Origin: an uncultured Kouleothrix sp.
GTDB lineage: Bacteria; Chloroflexota; Chloroflexia; Chloroflexales; Roseiflexaceae
Assembly (NCBI GenBank): GCA_937858455.1
Contig: CALLYN010000119.1
Location: 1 to 5,509, forward strand
Direction: 5' to 3'
DNA length: 5,509 nucleotides
The position numbers were made by a program, and so were the translations under genes. Shown here in pieces: positions 1-5,444 of the stretch (positions are counted from its first letter, which is position 1; the number at the start of each line of letters is the position of its first letter). Under the pieces are notes generated by a model. The model did not search any database. It was not told where the DNA came from and saw nothing but the letters and a program-made list of their open reading frames with translations.

Positions 1-212
1 CGGTTCACCCCCACGCCCGTGGGGACAATCAGACCGGCGCCGCGTTCAGCGCAACCGCGGCCGGTTCACCCCCACGCCCGTGGGGACAATAGCACTGACC
101 GACCGCGATCGCACCCTGCTGGCGGTTCACCCCCACGCCCGTGGGGACAATAAAAATGCCGCATCGACGGACTATTATTGCTTCGGTTCACCCCCACGCC
201 CGTGGGGACAAT
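1..212 (-). CRISPR. Type I-E-like CRISPR array, four repeats and three spacers, cut at the left edge
   Basis: Four identical 29-nt repeats lie at 1-29, 62-90, 123-151 and 184-212, with spacers of exactly 32 nt at 30-61, 91-122 and 152-183. Read on the minus strand, each repeat begins ATTGT, continues with a palindrome CCCCACGGGCGTGGGG (6-7 bp stem, short GG-rich loop) and ends GTGAACCG. That matches the known type I-E pattern: 29/32 periodicity, a Cas6e-type hairpin and an 8-nt 5' crRNA handle related to ATAAACCG/ATGAACCG. The array is therefore transcribed leftwards, so its leader should lie to the right of 212. Instead the sequence there is a protein-coding gene, not an AT-rich leader. The left edge of the window falls on the first base of a repeat, so the array probably continues beyond it. 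No cas genes are visible. The subtype is inferred from the repeat alone. Confidence 0.96.
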
Positions 213-682
213 GCTGGCGCGGGCTTGGCGGCCGCCAGGCGCTGCTTGACCTCCTCGACCTTTGGCGCGGCGCCGGTGGCGCGCACTTCCTCGACGATGC
301 CCTCGACGACGACGGCGTCGGCGCTCGGCGCGGCCATGAGCATCATGGCGCTGCCGGAGAGCAGCGCGGCCACGTCGGGCGTATCGCCGAAGCGCTGGGC
401 CGCGCGCATGTAGTACTGCGCGGTGCGCTCCTCGATCTGGGCGCGCTGCAGAAACGCGCTCCAGGTGCCGTGCTTGGCGCGCTCGCGCGCCGCCAGCAGC
501 TCCTGACCAATCTCCAGGATGCCGCGCTTGGCCACGGTCAGAATGCGGGCGGCGTGCGCTTCCAGCATAAAGGCGTCGCGCGCCTCCAGGCCGGCCGCTT
601 CGTAGGCTGCCATTGCCTGCTCATGGCCCGGCAGGTCGTCGGCGACGAATTCGACGTCTTTCAAGGCGAGTGCGGTACTCAT
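188..682 (-). CDS. DUF3102-like protein, C-terminus truncated by junction with CRISPR repeat
   Basis: The frame encodes 164 residues from ATG at 682, but only about the first 157 come from the gene; the last seven (LSPRAWG) and the stop are read from the CRISPR repeat at 184-212. Residues 40-100 contain a helical segment with IGQELLAARERAKHGTWSAFL followed by EERTAQYYMRAAQRF. This resembles DUF3102 proteins, which occur on phages and plasmids and carry a helix-turn-helix-like region (the ERTAQ.YMR..RF motif). A DNA-binding or ParB-like role is possible but not shown. Residues 101-135 are Ala/Val-rich, and 136-157 look like the start of a charged, Ala/Pro-rich segment that probably continued. 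The start codon overlaps the ThiF stop as ATGA, with only a weak purine-rich Shine-Dalgarno, implying translational coupling to ThiF. The natural C-terminus is missing from this window. Confidence 0.7.
   Translation of the reverse strand: MSTALALKDVEFVADDLPGHEQAMAAYEAAGLEARDAFMLEAHAARILTVAKRGILEIGQELLAARERAKHGTWSAFLQRAQIEERTAQYYMRAAQRFGDTPDVAALLSGSAMMLMAAPSADAVVVEGIVEEVRATGAAPKVEEVKQRLAAAKPAPALSPRAWG
213..244 (-). other. Candidate fourth spacer / protospacer with AAG PAM at 245-247
   Basis: These 32 nt directly abut the last repeat and have the same length as the three clear spacers. They are also in-frame coding sequence of the DUF3102-like gene, encoding QRLAAAKPAPA and part of the following codon. 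On the minus strand the three bases immediately 5' of this segment (247 to 245, codon 146) are AAG, the canonical type I-E PAM, at the exact position expected for a protospacer. The segment can thus be read both as a spacer on the leader side of repeat 4 and as the matching protospacer in the target gene. The length, coding frame and PAM are seen directly; the double identity is inferred. Confidence 0.7.
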
Positions 683-1545
683 GCAGCGTTCTTGCCTTTC
701 TTCTTGGGCGCGCTCGGCGCCTCGCCGCGCAGCTGCGCGGGCGTGAGACCCGTCGCGGCACTCAGCGCCGCGGCAGTGATCGGGTCGCTGCGCATCGTCA
801 GCGATGCGAGATCCACGACGGTGCGGAACGTGGTCAGCCGGCGGCCAATCACGATCTGATACAGGTACTGGCCGACGATGCTGGCCATCATCTGGTTGAC
901 CATGAGGCTCTGCGCGTTGTCGTGCATCGCCGCTGCGCAGTCGGCGCGCGGGCGGATCGGCGCATCCTTCAGCAGCTCGGGGTAGATCAGCGGCGCGGTG
1001 GGCAGCGCCGCGCACAGGCCGTTCGTGAGCGATGTGCGCAGCTGACTCGTGACGCGCGTCGACCCAACCACCACCTGGCCGCTGTGCTCGTGGTTGCCGC
1101 TGTCGATCCAGAGCCGCCACCAAGTCCCGCCGAGCAGGTCGCCGATCGCCCGCCGGCCCGCCGCGCCATCCACGGCGCCGACGATGATCCCGTAGCTCTG
1201 CCGGGCGTTCAGCCTATGCGCCCAGGTTCCGTCGATCATCTGCGGAAACGCGGCGATCGTCAGGCCAAAGACCGCCGAGAATCGCGCAGCCAGCGCCTGG
1301 GCCTTGTTGCGGCCGATATCGGCTACGCTGAACAGCTGCCGTCCGACGTTCTTCGCCTCGACGATGTCGCCGTCGATAAACGCCAGATCGAGACGCGGCC
1401 CGCCCGTGTCGCGGCAGTGCGCCGCCAGGCGTGCTAGCGCTTGCGCGATGTGACTGCCAGTGCCGCCGCAGCCCACGAGCGCGATCGCGATCGTGGGCAC
1501 GTCAGGAATCAGGTAGGTGTAGGTTGGCTCAATCGTCAGCTGCAT
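679..1545 (-). CDS. PRTRC system ThiF family protein (E1-like adenylyltransferase)
   Basis: This 288-residue protein has the Rossmann-type adenylation fold of the ThiF/MoeB/E1 superfamily. Visible motifs are the glycine-rich nucleotide loop GCGGTGS at 25-31, the acidic pair D58/D60 in LAFIDGDIV, and NVGRQLFSVADIGRNKA at 67-82, which carries the Asn, Arg-Gln and Lys residues typical of E1 ATP binding. The family normally adenylates the C-terminus of a ubiquitin- or ThiS-like protein. Cys203 (RADCAAAMHDN) precedes a conserved-looking helix (QSLMVNQMMASIV) and is a candidate functional cysteine. The C-terminus is a short basic tail (KKKGKNAA). Its partners are encoded just upstream: the JAB-like protein A, the E2-like protein B and the ubiquitin-like protein C. 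The ATG at 1545 has an AGGAGGG site 5 nt upstream and overlaps the end of protein A by 10 nt. Family assignment is strong; the substrate is inferred from context. Confidence 0.9.
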   Translation of the reverse strand: MQLTIEPTYTYLIPDVPTIAIALVGCGGTGSHIAQALARLAAHCRDTGGPRLDLAFIDGDIVEAKNVGRQLFSVADIGRNKAQALAARFSAVFGLTIAAFPQMIDGTWAHRLNARQSYGIIVGAVDGAAGRRAIGDLLGGTWWRLWIDSGNHEHSGQVVVGSTRVTSQLRTSLTNGLCAALPTAPLIYPELLKDAPIRPRADCAAAMHDNAQSLMVNQMMASIVGQYLYQIVIGRRLTTFRTVVDLASLTMRSDPITAAALSAATGLTPAQLRGEAPSAPKKKGKNAA

Positions 1546-2213
1546 TCCGACCCTCCTGCATAGCGATCGACGAATGGGCCGAGGCTATCAAACACGAGCG
1601 CGGCCGGGATCGGGCAGTGCAGGCCATAGATGTTCAGCCGCACGACGATCTCGGGGCGCGTGAAAATCTGGCCGATCACTGCCGAGACACTCAGGCCTGA
1701 GTCGTCGCGGTCGTCGGTCGCGCTGAAAAACGCGCGCATGCTGTGGTGGCTGTGGAGATCGAGCAGCGGCGTGCCGCTCGCAGGCGCGGGCATTGCATAG
1801 CGCACGCTGCCCGCGCTGCCCTGCTGAGCACGCGGAGCAACTACGTAGATCCCGCCGGCGCGCTCAACGAAGAAGTACTGCTTCTCGATTGGCCGGAGCA
1901 CCCCGCTTCCCGCATCGCGGCCGGCCACCTGAGCGTCGCGCAGCAGCGGCGCGAGCAGTGCGCCCGGCAAACGGCCGTGCCAGCACGACCAGGCGACGTA
2001 CTCCATCAGCGCGGCCAGGCCAGGCACGTCGTAGTCGATGTGGCACGCGCGGCCCTGGGCCTCGACCATGCCATTGGATGCCCGCTTGAAGACGCCGTTC
2101 GCGGCGTAGAGCCAGGCAATACCGGGCCGGCGCTCCTGCCAGTCGCGGGTATCAGTGCGGGCCACCTGGTGGCGCACCAGGCCACCGAAGACGGTCGATA
2201 GATCGCCGCTCAT
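1536..2213 (-). CDS. PRTRC system protein A (JAB/JAMM-type metallopeptidase-like)
   Basis: This 225-residue protein carries a full JAMM motif near its C-terminus: H154-S-H156, seven residues, then S164, two residues and D167 (HSHHSMRAFFSATD). In JAB/MPN peptidases these residues bind zinc and activate water; E110, in a predicted strand upstream (EKQYFFVE), is a candidate catalytic glutamate. In ubiquitin-like systems such enzymes process the precursor or remove the modifier from targets, and PRTRC protein A is the known JAB-like member of the cassette. The N-terminal 100 residues (with WLYAANGVFKRAS and MEYVAWSCWHGRLPGALL) are family-specific and of unknown function. I chose ATG at 2213 because a GGGGAGG site lies about 6 nt upstream and ATGA overlaps the stop of protein B. 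An in-frame ATG at 2261 lacks this support. The gene overlaps ThiF by 10 nt. An intact motif suggests an active enzyme. Confidence 0.85.
   Translation of the reverse strand: MSGDLSTVFGGLVRHQVARTDTRDWQERRPGIAWLYAANGVFKRASNGMVEAQGRACHIDYDVPGLAALMEYVAWSCWHGRLPGALLAPLLRDAQVAGRDAGSGVLRPIEKQYFFVERAGGIYVVAPRAQQGSAGSVRYAMPAPASGTPLLDLHSHHSMRAFFSATDDRDDSGLSVSAVIGQIFTRPEIVVRLNIYGLHCPIPAALVFDSLGPFVDRYAGGSECS
1551..1557 (-). promoter_or_regulatory. Ribosome binding site of the ThiF gene
   Basis: AGGAGGG on the minus strand ends 5 nt before the ATG at 1545. It lies inside the end of the protein A gene and fixes the ThiF start despite the 10-nt gene overlap. Confidence 0.8.
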
Positions 2214-2905
2214 CGCGCGCCTCCCCACGGATTGCCCGCCAGCAACCATGCCAGCTGACACTCGGCTGGCATCAGGTCGTCGAGCGGATAGGTGTCAGCG
2301 TGACTCTCGGCCAGCTGCTGCCAGCGTGCAACGACACTGTTCGGGAACTGCACACTTTTGCCGTTCGCGAGATGCAAATTGAAATAGCTCTCCTCCAGGA
2401 ATAGCGTCAGCACGCGGAGCAGCCCGCTCGGCGTCGCGGGCGGGCGCGGGTCGGCGCTGCCCCAGCACACATCGCCGCGCTTGTAGCAGTTCGGGAACGG
2501 CGCGACCATCAGCGGCTCGTCGCCGCGCGTGGGGTAGTCGCGCGTGGCCAGCGCCCAGATCCGGTAGTCGGTGCCGCACCCTGCCCACACCAGCGGCGGC
2601 ACGGGGATCGTATAGCTGCCAACCTCCATCCGCAGCGTGCGGACGGCCGGCGGCACATAGACCACCGTAAAAGGCTGGCCACACATGCGGCCCGTGCCGA
2701 GCGTGTGCGGCGGGAGCAGACCGGAGGCCTGCGGCACGCCACTCAGTGCGTCGCCGAGCGCATCGGGGGTGATCGGGTACTGCGTCCAGCGACCGCGGTG
2801 CCGCCGGGTCAGTAGTGTCAGCTCGTCGTAGATCGTAATCTGCGCCAGCGGCTCGCCATCCGTGATAACGACGTCGGGCGCGCTGGGCCGTAGCCTAGTG
2901 TGCAT
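2210..2905 (-). CDS. PRTRC system protein B (E2-like, Prok-E2 family D)
   Basis: The protein has 231 residues, the usual size for PRTRC protein B. This family is classed with bacterial E2-like ubiquitin-conjugating folds, which accept an activated ubiquitin-like protein from the E1. The diagnostic stretch is PLMVAPFPNCYKRGDVCWGS at 131-150. It carries the APFPN(V/C)Y...VCWG pattern that I recall for the family, and Cys147 in VCWG is the best candidate for a catalytic cysteine; Cys140 is also close. The N-terminal part (ITIYDELTLLTRRHRG...) looks beta-rich, and the C-terminal part (LLRVLTLFLEESYFNLHLANGK) forms helices. There is no signal peptide or membrane segment. The ATG at 2905 overlaps the end of protein F by 11 nt and has GAGG about 6 nt upstream. 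It sits between the proposed F gene and the JAB-like A gene, as expected for this cassette. The catalytic residue assignment is inference. Confidence 0.82.
   Translation of the reverse strand: MHTRLRPSAPDVVITDGEPLAQITIYDELTLLTRRHRGRWTQYPITPDALGDALSGVPQASGLLPPHTLGTGRMCGQPFTVVYVPPAVRTLRMEVGSYTIPVPPLVWAGCGTDYRIWALATRDYPTRGDEPLMVAPFPNCYKRGDVCWGSADPRPPATPSGLLRVLTLFLEESYFNLHLANGKSVQFPNSVVARWQQLAESHADTYPLDDLMPAECQLAWLLAGNPWGGAR
2220..2226 (-). promoter_or_regulatory. Ribosome binding site of the protein A gene
   Basis: GGGGAGG on the minus strand lies 6 nt before the ATG at 2213. It favours this start over in-frame ATG codons upstream inside the protein B gene. Confidence 0.75.
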
Positions 2906-3839
2906 ACACCGCCTCTTCTTCGGTTTCAGTGCCGAGCAGCACCAGCAGGGACTTCGGTGCTGTCTGCAGCTCCCGCTCGGCCGCGCGCGCGGCCCTGTGG
3001 AGCTGCCCTGCCAGCCGGCGCAGCGCGCCGAGCTGCTTCACCTGCCCCGACCATGCCGTGTAGGCCGCTTCGAGGCGCTCGGCCGCGCGCTGTTGCTGTG
3101 CGAGGCGATCGATCTCGCGCCACTCAAACCCCTCGTCAATCTCGCCCATGTAGATCGCCTCGACCTCGTACTCGTCATAGTTCGCCAGGTCATTCGTGGT
3201 CTTGCCGAAGGCGTAGCTGATGAGATCCCAGGCTGGCACGTCGTACGCCTGCGCGATCTCGAGCTGCAGCTGCGCGCCAAACAACTGCACGGGAAGGTTG
3301 CCGGGCAGTGGCTTGATGCGGAACAGGTCGAACGCCAGCTCTTCATCAATGTTTGTAGCCATCGGCAGCAGCGGCACGCCCAGCCCCAGCGGCGTATCTG
3401 CAAACAGGTGCCAGAGCAGAATGGTGAGCGGCTCGCAGGGATAGTTATCGCTCTCCTGATCGAGCAGTGCCTGCACGCCGTAGCCGTAAAAGCGCGGGCG
3501 CGGCATCACCAGAAAGTGCCCCAGATCGCTCATCCACTCTTCGCTCACGCCGTCGAAGACCAGGATCGTCTCCTCGGGCGCGTCGGGCAACTCGTTAAGG
3601 GTAAGACCCCCATACGTGTGCTCGCCGGGCCAGCGCAGCTTCAGCCCGCGCCGCTCCACCAGCTGCCAGAACGCCGCGCAGCAGCCGAGCAATCGCGGCA
3701 GGGTGGCCGACATAGCGTCGGTGTTGGTTGCCTGATAGAAGTCGGGGAAGTACTCATACAGCAGTTCCGCCGCTGCTATCCCCACCATCCAGGCCTGGGC
3801 AACCTCATCCGGCACGGTCAAGCGCTCGTGCCGCGCCAT
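2895..3839 (-). CDS. PRTRC system protein F-like (alpha-helical protein of ubiquitin-like cassette)
   Basis: I assign this 314-residue protein to PRTRC F mainly from its place between protein C and protein B and from its size; I see no catalytic motif. The N-terminal half is helical (DEVAQAWMVGIAAAELLYEYFPDFYQ, 11-36), compatible with the helical domains described in E1/E2/JAB gene neighbourhoods. The middle (VQLFGAQLQLEIAQAYDVPAWDLISYAFGKTTNDLANYDEYE, 184-225) is the most conserved-looking part. Residues 242-292 are rich in Arg, Glu, Ala and Gln and probably form a coiled coil. The tail is acidic (TETEEEA). A role as adaptor or target-binding partner is only a guess. The chosen ATG lies 2 nt after the TAA of protein C, but its Shine-Dalgarno is poor. 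An in-frame ATG at 3899 has AAGGAG about 7 nt upstream and would add an Arg-rich 20-residue extension overlapping protein C by 58 nt. Confidence 0.68.
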   Translation of the reverse strand: MARHERLTVPDEVAQAWMVGIAAAELLYEYFPDFYQATNTDAMSATLPRLLGCCAAFWQLVERRGLKLRWPGEHTYGGLTLNELPDAPEETILVFDGVSEEWMSDLGHFLVMPRPRFYGYGVQALLDQESDNYPCEPLTILLWHLFADTPLGLGVPLLPMATNIDEELAFDLFRIKPLPGNLPVQLFGAQLQLEIAQAYDVPAWDLISYAFGKTTNDLANYDEYEVEAIYMGEIDEGFEWREIDRLAQQQRAAERLEAAYTAWSGQVKQLGALRRLAGQLHRAARAAERELQTAPKSLLVLLGTETEEEAVYAH

Positions 3840-3841
3840 GC

Positions 3842-4318
3842 TTACCAGCCGAGTGGGGTGGCGCATGGCGCGGCGGGCGCGTGGTCGACGCGGGCGCATA
3901 CTGCGGCTCCTTCACTTTGACGGCGATATCCACCGGCGCTCTCATGTAGGGCGTGACGCAGCGCGCCTTCGGAAGCAAGCAGCTCACCAACGGTCATCTG
4001 CTCATCAAAGAGCCGGCCGAGCAGCTGGGCCGACGTGATGCCCATCAATGGGCCGAGCGAGCTACGCGGCAGCTCGGCCAGCAGCTGGGCCAGATCGGCG
4101 CCGCCCAGCCCTTTCGTGCCGGCCTTTTTGATAAACTCGACGGTCTGCACCGTCTGCCCGTCGACCTCGCGGGTGCCGACCTTGATCTCGGCCGGCTTGG
4201 CCACGTCGGCGAAGCCCATCGCCAGCAGCTGCGCGCGGATCGCCTCGTTGTCCGTCTCGACGGGTATACCAAACTCTTGGCCAGCCACGATCACGATCTT
4301 GGTTGTTGCGGTTGTCAC
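3842..4318 (-). CDS. PRTRC system protein C (ubiquitin-like) with C-terminal extension
   Basis: Residues 1-70 fit PRTRC protein C, the small ubiquitin-like member (Prok_Ub) of the cassette. They begin with a beta-hairpin (KIVIVAGQEFGIPV) and a helix (NEAIRAQLLAMGF), and end with strands leading to VEFIKKAGTKG, close to the GTKG end I recall for this family. The usual protein stops there at about 70 residues. This one continues for 88 more: LGGADLAQLLAELPRSSLG, then helices with a second AQLL (ITSAQLLGRLFDEQMTVGELLASEG), then a low-complexity Ala/Arg/Pro tail. LGG at 71-73 directly follows the domain and is a possible processing site for the JAB-like protein A. The GTG start at 4318 is set by AAGGAGAG and forms GTGA with the upstream stop. 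The last 35 residues use less typical codons than another frame, so a frameshift near 3955 is possible. Confidence 0.75.
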   Translation of the reverse strand: MTTATTKIVIVAGQEFGIPVETDNEAIRAQLLAMGFADVAKPAEIKVGTREVDGQTVQTVEFIKKAGTKGLGGADLAQLLAELPRSSLGPLMGITSAQLLGRLFDEQMTVGELLASEGALRHALHESAGGYRRQSEGAAVCARVDHAPAAPCATPLGW

Positions 4319-4629
4319 GGTGTCTCTCCTTGTCGATACTTCCACGCGACCCGGTGCCACGTGGTGCCGTCGTCGGTTCGCAGCTCCTGCTGCCCCTCGA
4401 CCGGGATGCGCTCGGCCTCCGCTGGTACCTGCGCGGCGGCCTTGAAGACGATGAGCTCGCTGTCGCCGAGGCGTACTTTGGGGCGCGCCACCGAAAATAC
4501 CACCTCGCCGCTGCGCACGCGCCAGGCCACGCGCGCGCCGTGCGAGAGCGCGCAGCTGCGATCCTGGCCGCTCTGCGTAGCCTGGCGCTTCAGCTCGGCC
4601 AGCAGCTCCGGCAGCGGCACGCGCCTCAT
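4315..4629 (-). CDS. Hypothetical protein upstream of PRTRC C
   Basis: This 104-residue protein is not recognised. It starts with an amphipathic helix (PLPELLAELKRQATQSG, 5-21), followed by predicted short strands (ARVAWRVRSGEVVFSVARPKVRLGDSELIVFKAAAQVP, 32-69) and an end with DDGTTWHRVAWKYRQGE. The alternating hydrophobic pattern suggests a small beta-sheet domain. It has no membrane segment or clear catalytic motif. The ATG forms ATGA with the stop of the previous small gene and has no obvious Shine-Dalgarno, so it is probably translated by coupling. Its stop overlaps the GTG of the ubiquitin-like gene. In PRTRC cassettes protein E is often found near C, so this could be a diverged equivalent, but I see no sequence match to support that. 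Confidence 0.72.
   Translation of the reverse strand: MRRVPLPELLAELKRQATQSGQDRSCALSHGARVAWRVRSGEVVFSVARPKVRLGDSELIVFKAAAQVPAEAERIPVEGQQELRTDDGTTWHRVAWKYRQGETP
4324..4331 (-). promoter_or_regulatory. Ribosome binding site deciding the GTG start of protein C
   Basis: AAGGAGAG on the minus strand lies 5 nt before the GTG at 4318. It supports this GTG, which overlaps the previous stop as GTGA, rather than upstream in-frame starts within the preceding gene. Confidence 0.75.
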
Positions 4630-4808
4630 CGTGGCCGCCGCTGCTGTGGCCGTGGCCGCTGCCGGCCTTCGGGGTGGTAGAGCAGCGCTTTCAGCTCGGC
4701 GGGCGGTAGCGCCAGCCGCTGCGCCTCGACGCGAATGCAGCTCTCGCCGCCGCCCAGCCGCAGGCGGATCGCGTCGAGCCGCGCGCGGGTGATGCTCTTC
4801 TTCTTCAT
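4626..4808 (-). CDS. Small basic hypothetical protein, possible helix-turn-helix
   Basis: This 60-residue basic protein starts MKKKSITRARLDAIRLRLGGGES. The middle (CIRVEAQRLALPPAELKALLYH, 24-45) could form two helices joined by a turn, loosely like a helix-turn-helix. The tail (EGRQRPRPQQRRPR) is Arg/Pro/Gln-rich and probably unstructured. Together these suggest nucleic-acid binding, but that is an inference from composition. A strong AGGAGGT lies just upstream of the ATG at 4808, and both ends overlap their neighbours as ATGA. This supports it as a real gene despite its size. I recognise no family. Confidence 0.68.
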   Translation of the reverse strand: MKKKSITRARLDAIRLRLGGGESCIRVEAQRLALPPAELKALLYHPEGRQRPRPQQRRPR

Positions 4809-5065
4809 ACGACCTCCTGTGCCTGCCCGAGCCAGGGCAGGCGCTCGTTGATGGCGATCCAGATCTGCTCCTCGGCGCGGGTGGCTGGGAGCCAGATCTG
4901 ATCGACGGCGCCGTCCTGGCGCCGGAACGTGAGCAGGCACTGCTGCAGAGGATGCGACCACAGGATGCCCAGGCTCTCCCTGCCGAAGACATGGCCGGCA
5001 TGGCCGGTGGTCCGCGCGACGACGATGAGATCGGCGACGCGCTCGCGCGTTAGTACAAGCGCCAT
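4805..5065 (-). CDS. Hypothetical protein, 86 residues
   Basis: This protein is not recognised. Its N-terminus (LTRERVADLIVVARTTGH, 5-22) looks like a helix. Then comes a strand-rich part with LGILWSHPLQQCLLTFRR and VDQIWLPAT, and a final helix (AEEQIWIAINERLPWLG). This suggests a small soluble alpha/beta domain, with no signal peptide or membrane segment. I chose ATG at 5065 because GAGGGGAG lies upstream at about 7-14 nt and the codon use becomes typical from there. Its stop overlaps the next start as ATGA, while 38 nt separate it from the gene to its right. It belongs to the same operon but its role is unknown. Confidence 0.72.
   Translation of the reverse strand: MALVLTRERVADLIVVARTTGHAGHVFGRESLGILWSHPLQQCLLTFRRQDGAVDQIWLPATRAEEQIWIAINERLPWLGQAQEVV
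4812..4818 (-). promoter_or_regulatory. Strong ribosome binding site of the 60-residue gene
   Basis: AGGAGGT on the minus strand lies 3 nt before the ATG at 4808 (5 nt counted from AGGAG). It is the best Shine-Dalgarno in the window and shows that this short gene is translated from this start. Confidence 0.8.
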
Positions 5066-5103
5066 GGTGCTCGCTCCCCTCGGCTGCGGGCCGCCGGGTA
5101 CCA

Positions 5104-5415
5104 CTACCAGAGACTCCACGCAAATGCAATCGCAAAATAGACCTGGCCGCCAATCTCCTGGCGATGCTGGCCAGTCGCCGGCCGGCGCCGCGCCGTGCGC
5201 GGTACCTGGCACTGGCCCTCGGCAAGGGCCAGATCCTCGAAGGTGAGCGGCGCGCCGCACCGCGCCACCAGCAGCTCGACGCGTCGGTTGCGCACGGTGA
5301 GGCGCAGCAGCGCGCCTTTGGCAAGCCCGAGCTTTTGCGGCCGCCCGGTCTCGCGCGCCTGCTCGAGCATCTCCGCGAACATCTCCCCCAGGCGCTGGCT
5401 GGTGTGTCGTGCCAT
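5104..5415 (-). CDS. Hypothetical protein, 103 residues
   Basis: This protein is not recognised. It begins with an amphipathic helix (SQRLGEMFAEMLEQARE, 6-22), then a likely beta-rich core (ALLRLTVRNRRVELLVARCGAPLTFEDLALAEG, 35-67), a basic stretch (RTARRRP) and a hydrophobic end (GGQVYFAIAFAWSLW). The last 12 residues are too short to be confident of a membrane anchor. The ATG at 5415 has GGAGAG about 4 nt upstream. The frame stays open to the right edge, so a longer protein starting outside the window, or at GTG 5502, cannot be excluded. A 15-bp palindrome sits just upstream of the ribosome binding site. It is the first complete gene of the visible operon. Confidence 0.62.
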   Translation of the reverse strand: MARHTSQRLGEMFAEMLEQARETGRPQKLGLAKGALLRLTVRNRRVELLVARCGAPLTFEDLALAEGQCQVPRTARRRPATGQHRQEIGGQVYFAIAFAWSLW

Positions 5416-5429
5416 GTGTCTCTCCAAAA

Positions 5430-5444
5430 CCGAAAACTTTTCGG
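5430..5444. repeat. 15-bp perfect palindrome, possible operator
   Basis: CCGAAAACTTTTCGG has two 7-bp arms around a single central base. It is AT-richer than its surroundings and ends 14 nt before the ATG at 5415, next to the ribosome binding site. The position fits an operator for a dimeric regulator or a small RNA hairpin controlling the downstream genes. No matching promoter could be defined, and it would lie in coding sequence if the gene at 5415 starts further upstream. Confidence 0.4.

Noticed and set aside
184..212. The last repeat acting as the natural end or terminator of the operon
   Set aside because: Its hairpin is identical to the other repeats, it lacks a U-tract, and the gene end it creates looks truncated. 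The spacer-PAM explanation accounts for the junction better.
213..400. CRISPR leader to the right of the array
   Set aside because: The leader should lie here given the repeat orientation, but the sequence is GC-rich and codes in frame for the DUF3102-like protein. It shows no AT-rich leader or promoter features.
80..859. A 259-codon plus-strand open frame across the array, with peptides such as VHPHARGDN read from the repeats
   Set aside because: It is a translation of CRISPR repeats followed by the antisense of the DUF3102-like and ThiF genes. This is a common artefact of GC-rich arrays.
1864..2046. Short minus-strand frame inside the protein A gene, and similar Arg/Ala-rich short frames elsewhere
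   Set aside because: These are shadows of real genes in GC-rich DNA, with Arg/Ala/Pro-rich composition and no ribosome binding site.
2862..3920. A 352-codon plus-strand open frame
   Set aside because: It is antisense to the F gene, which has better codon positions, neighbours and family context. The plus frame shows no recognisable domain.
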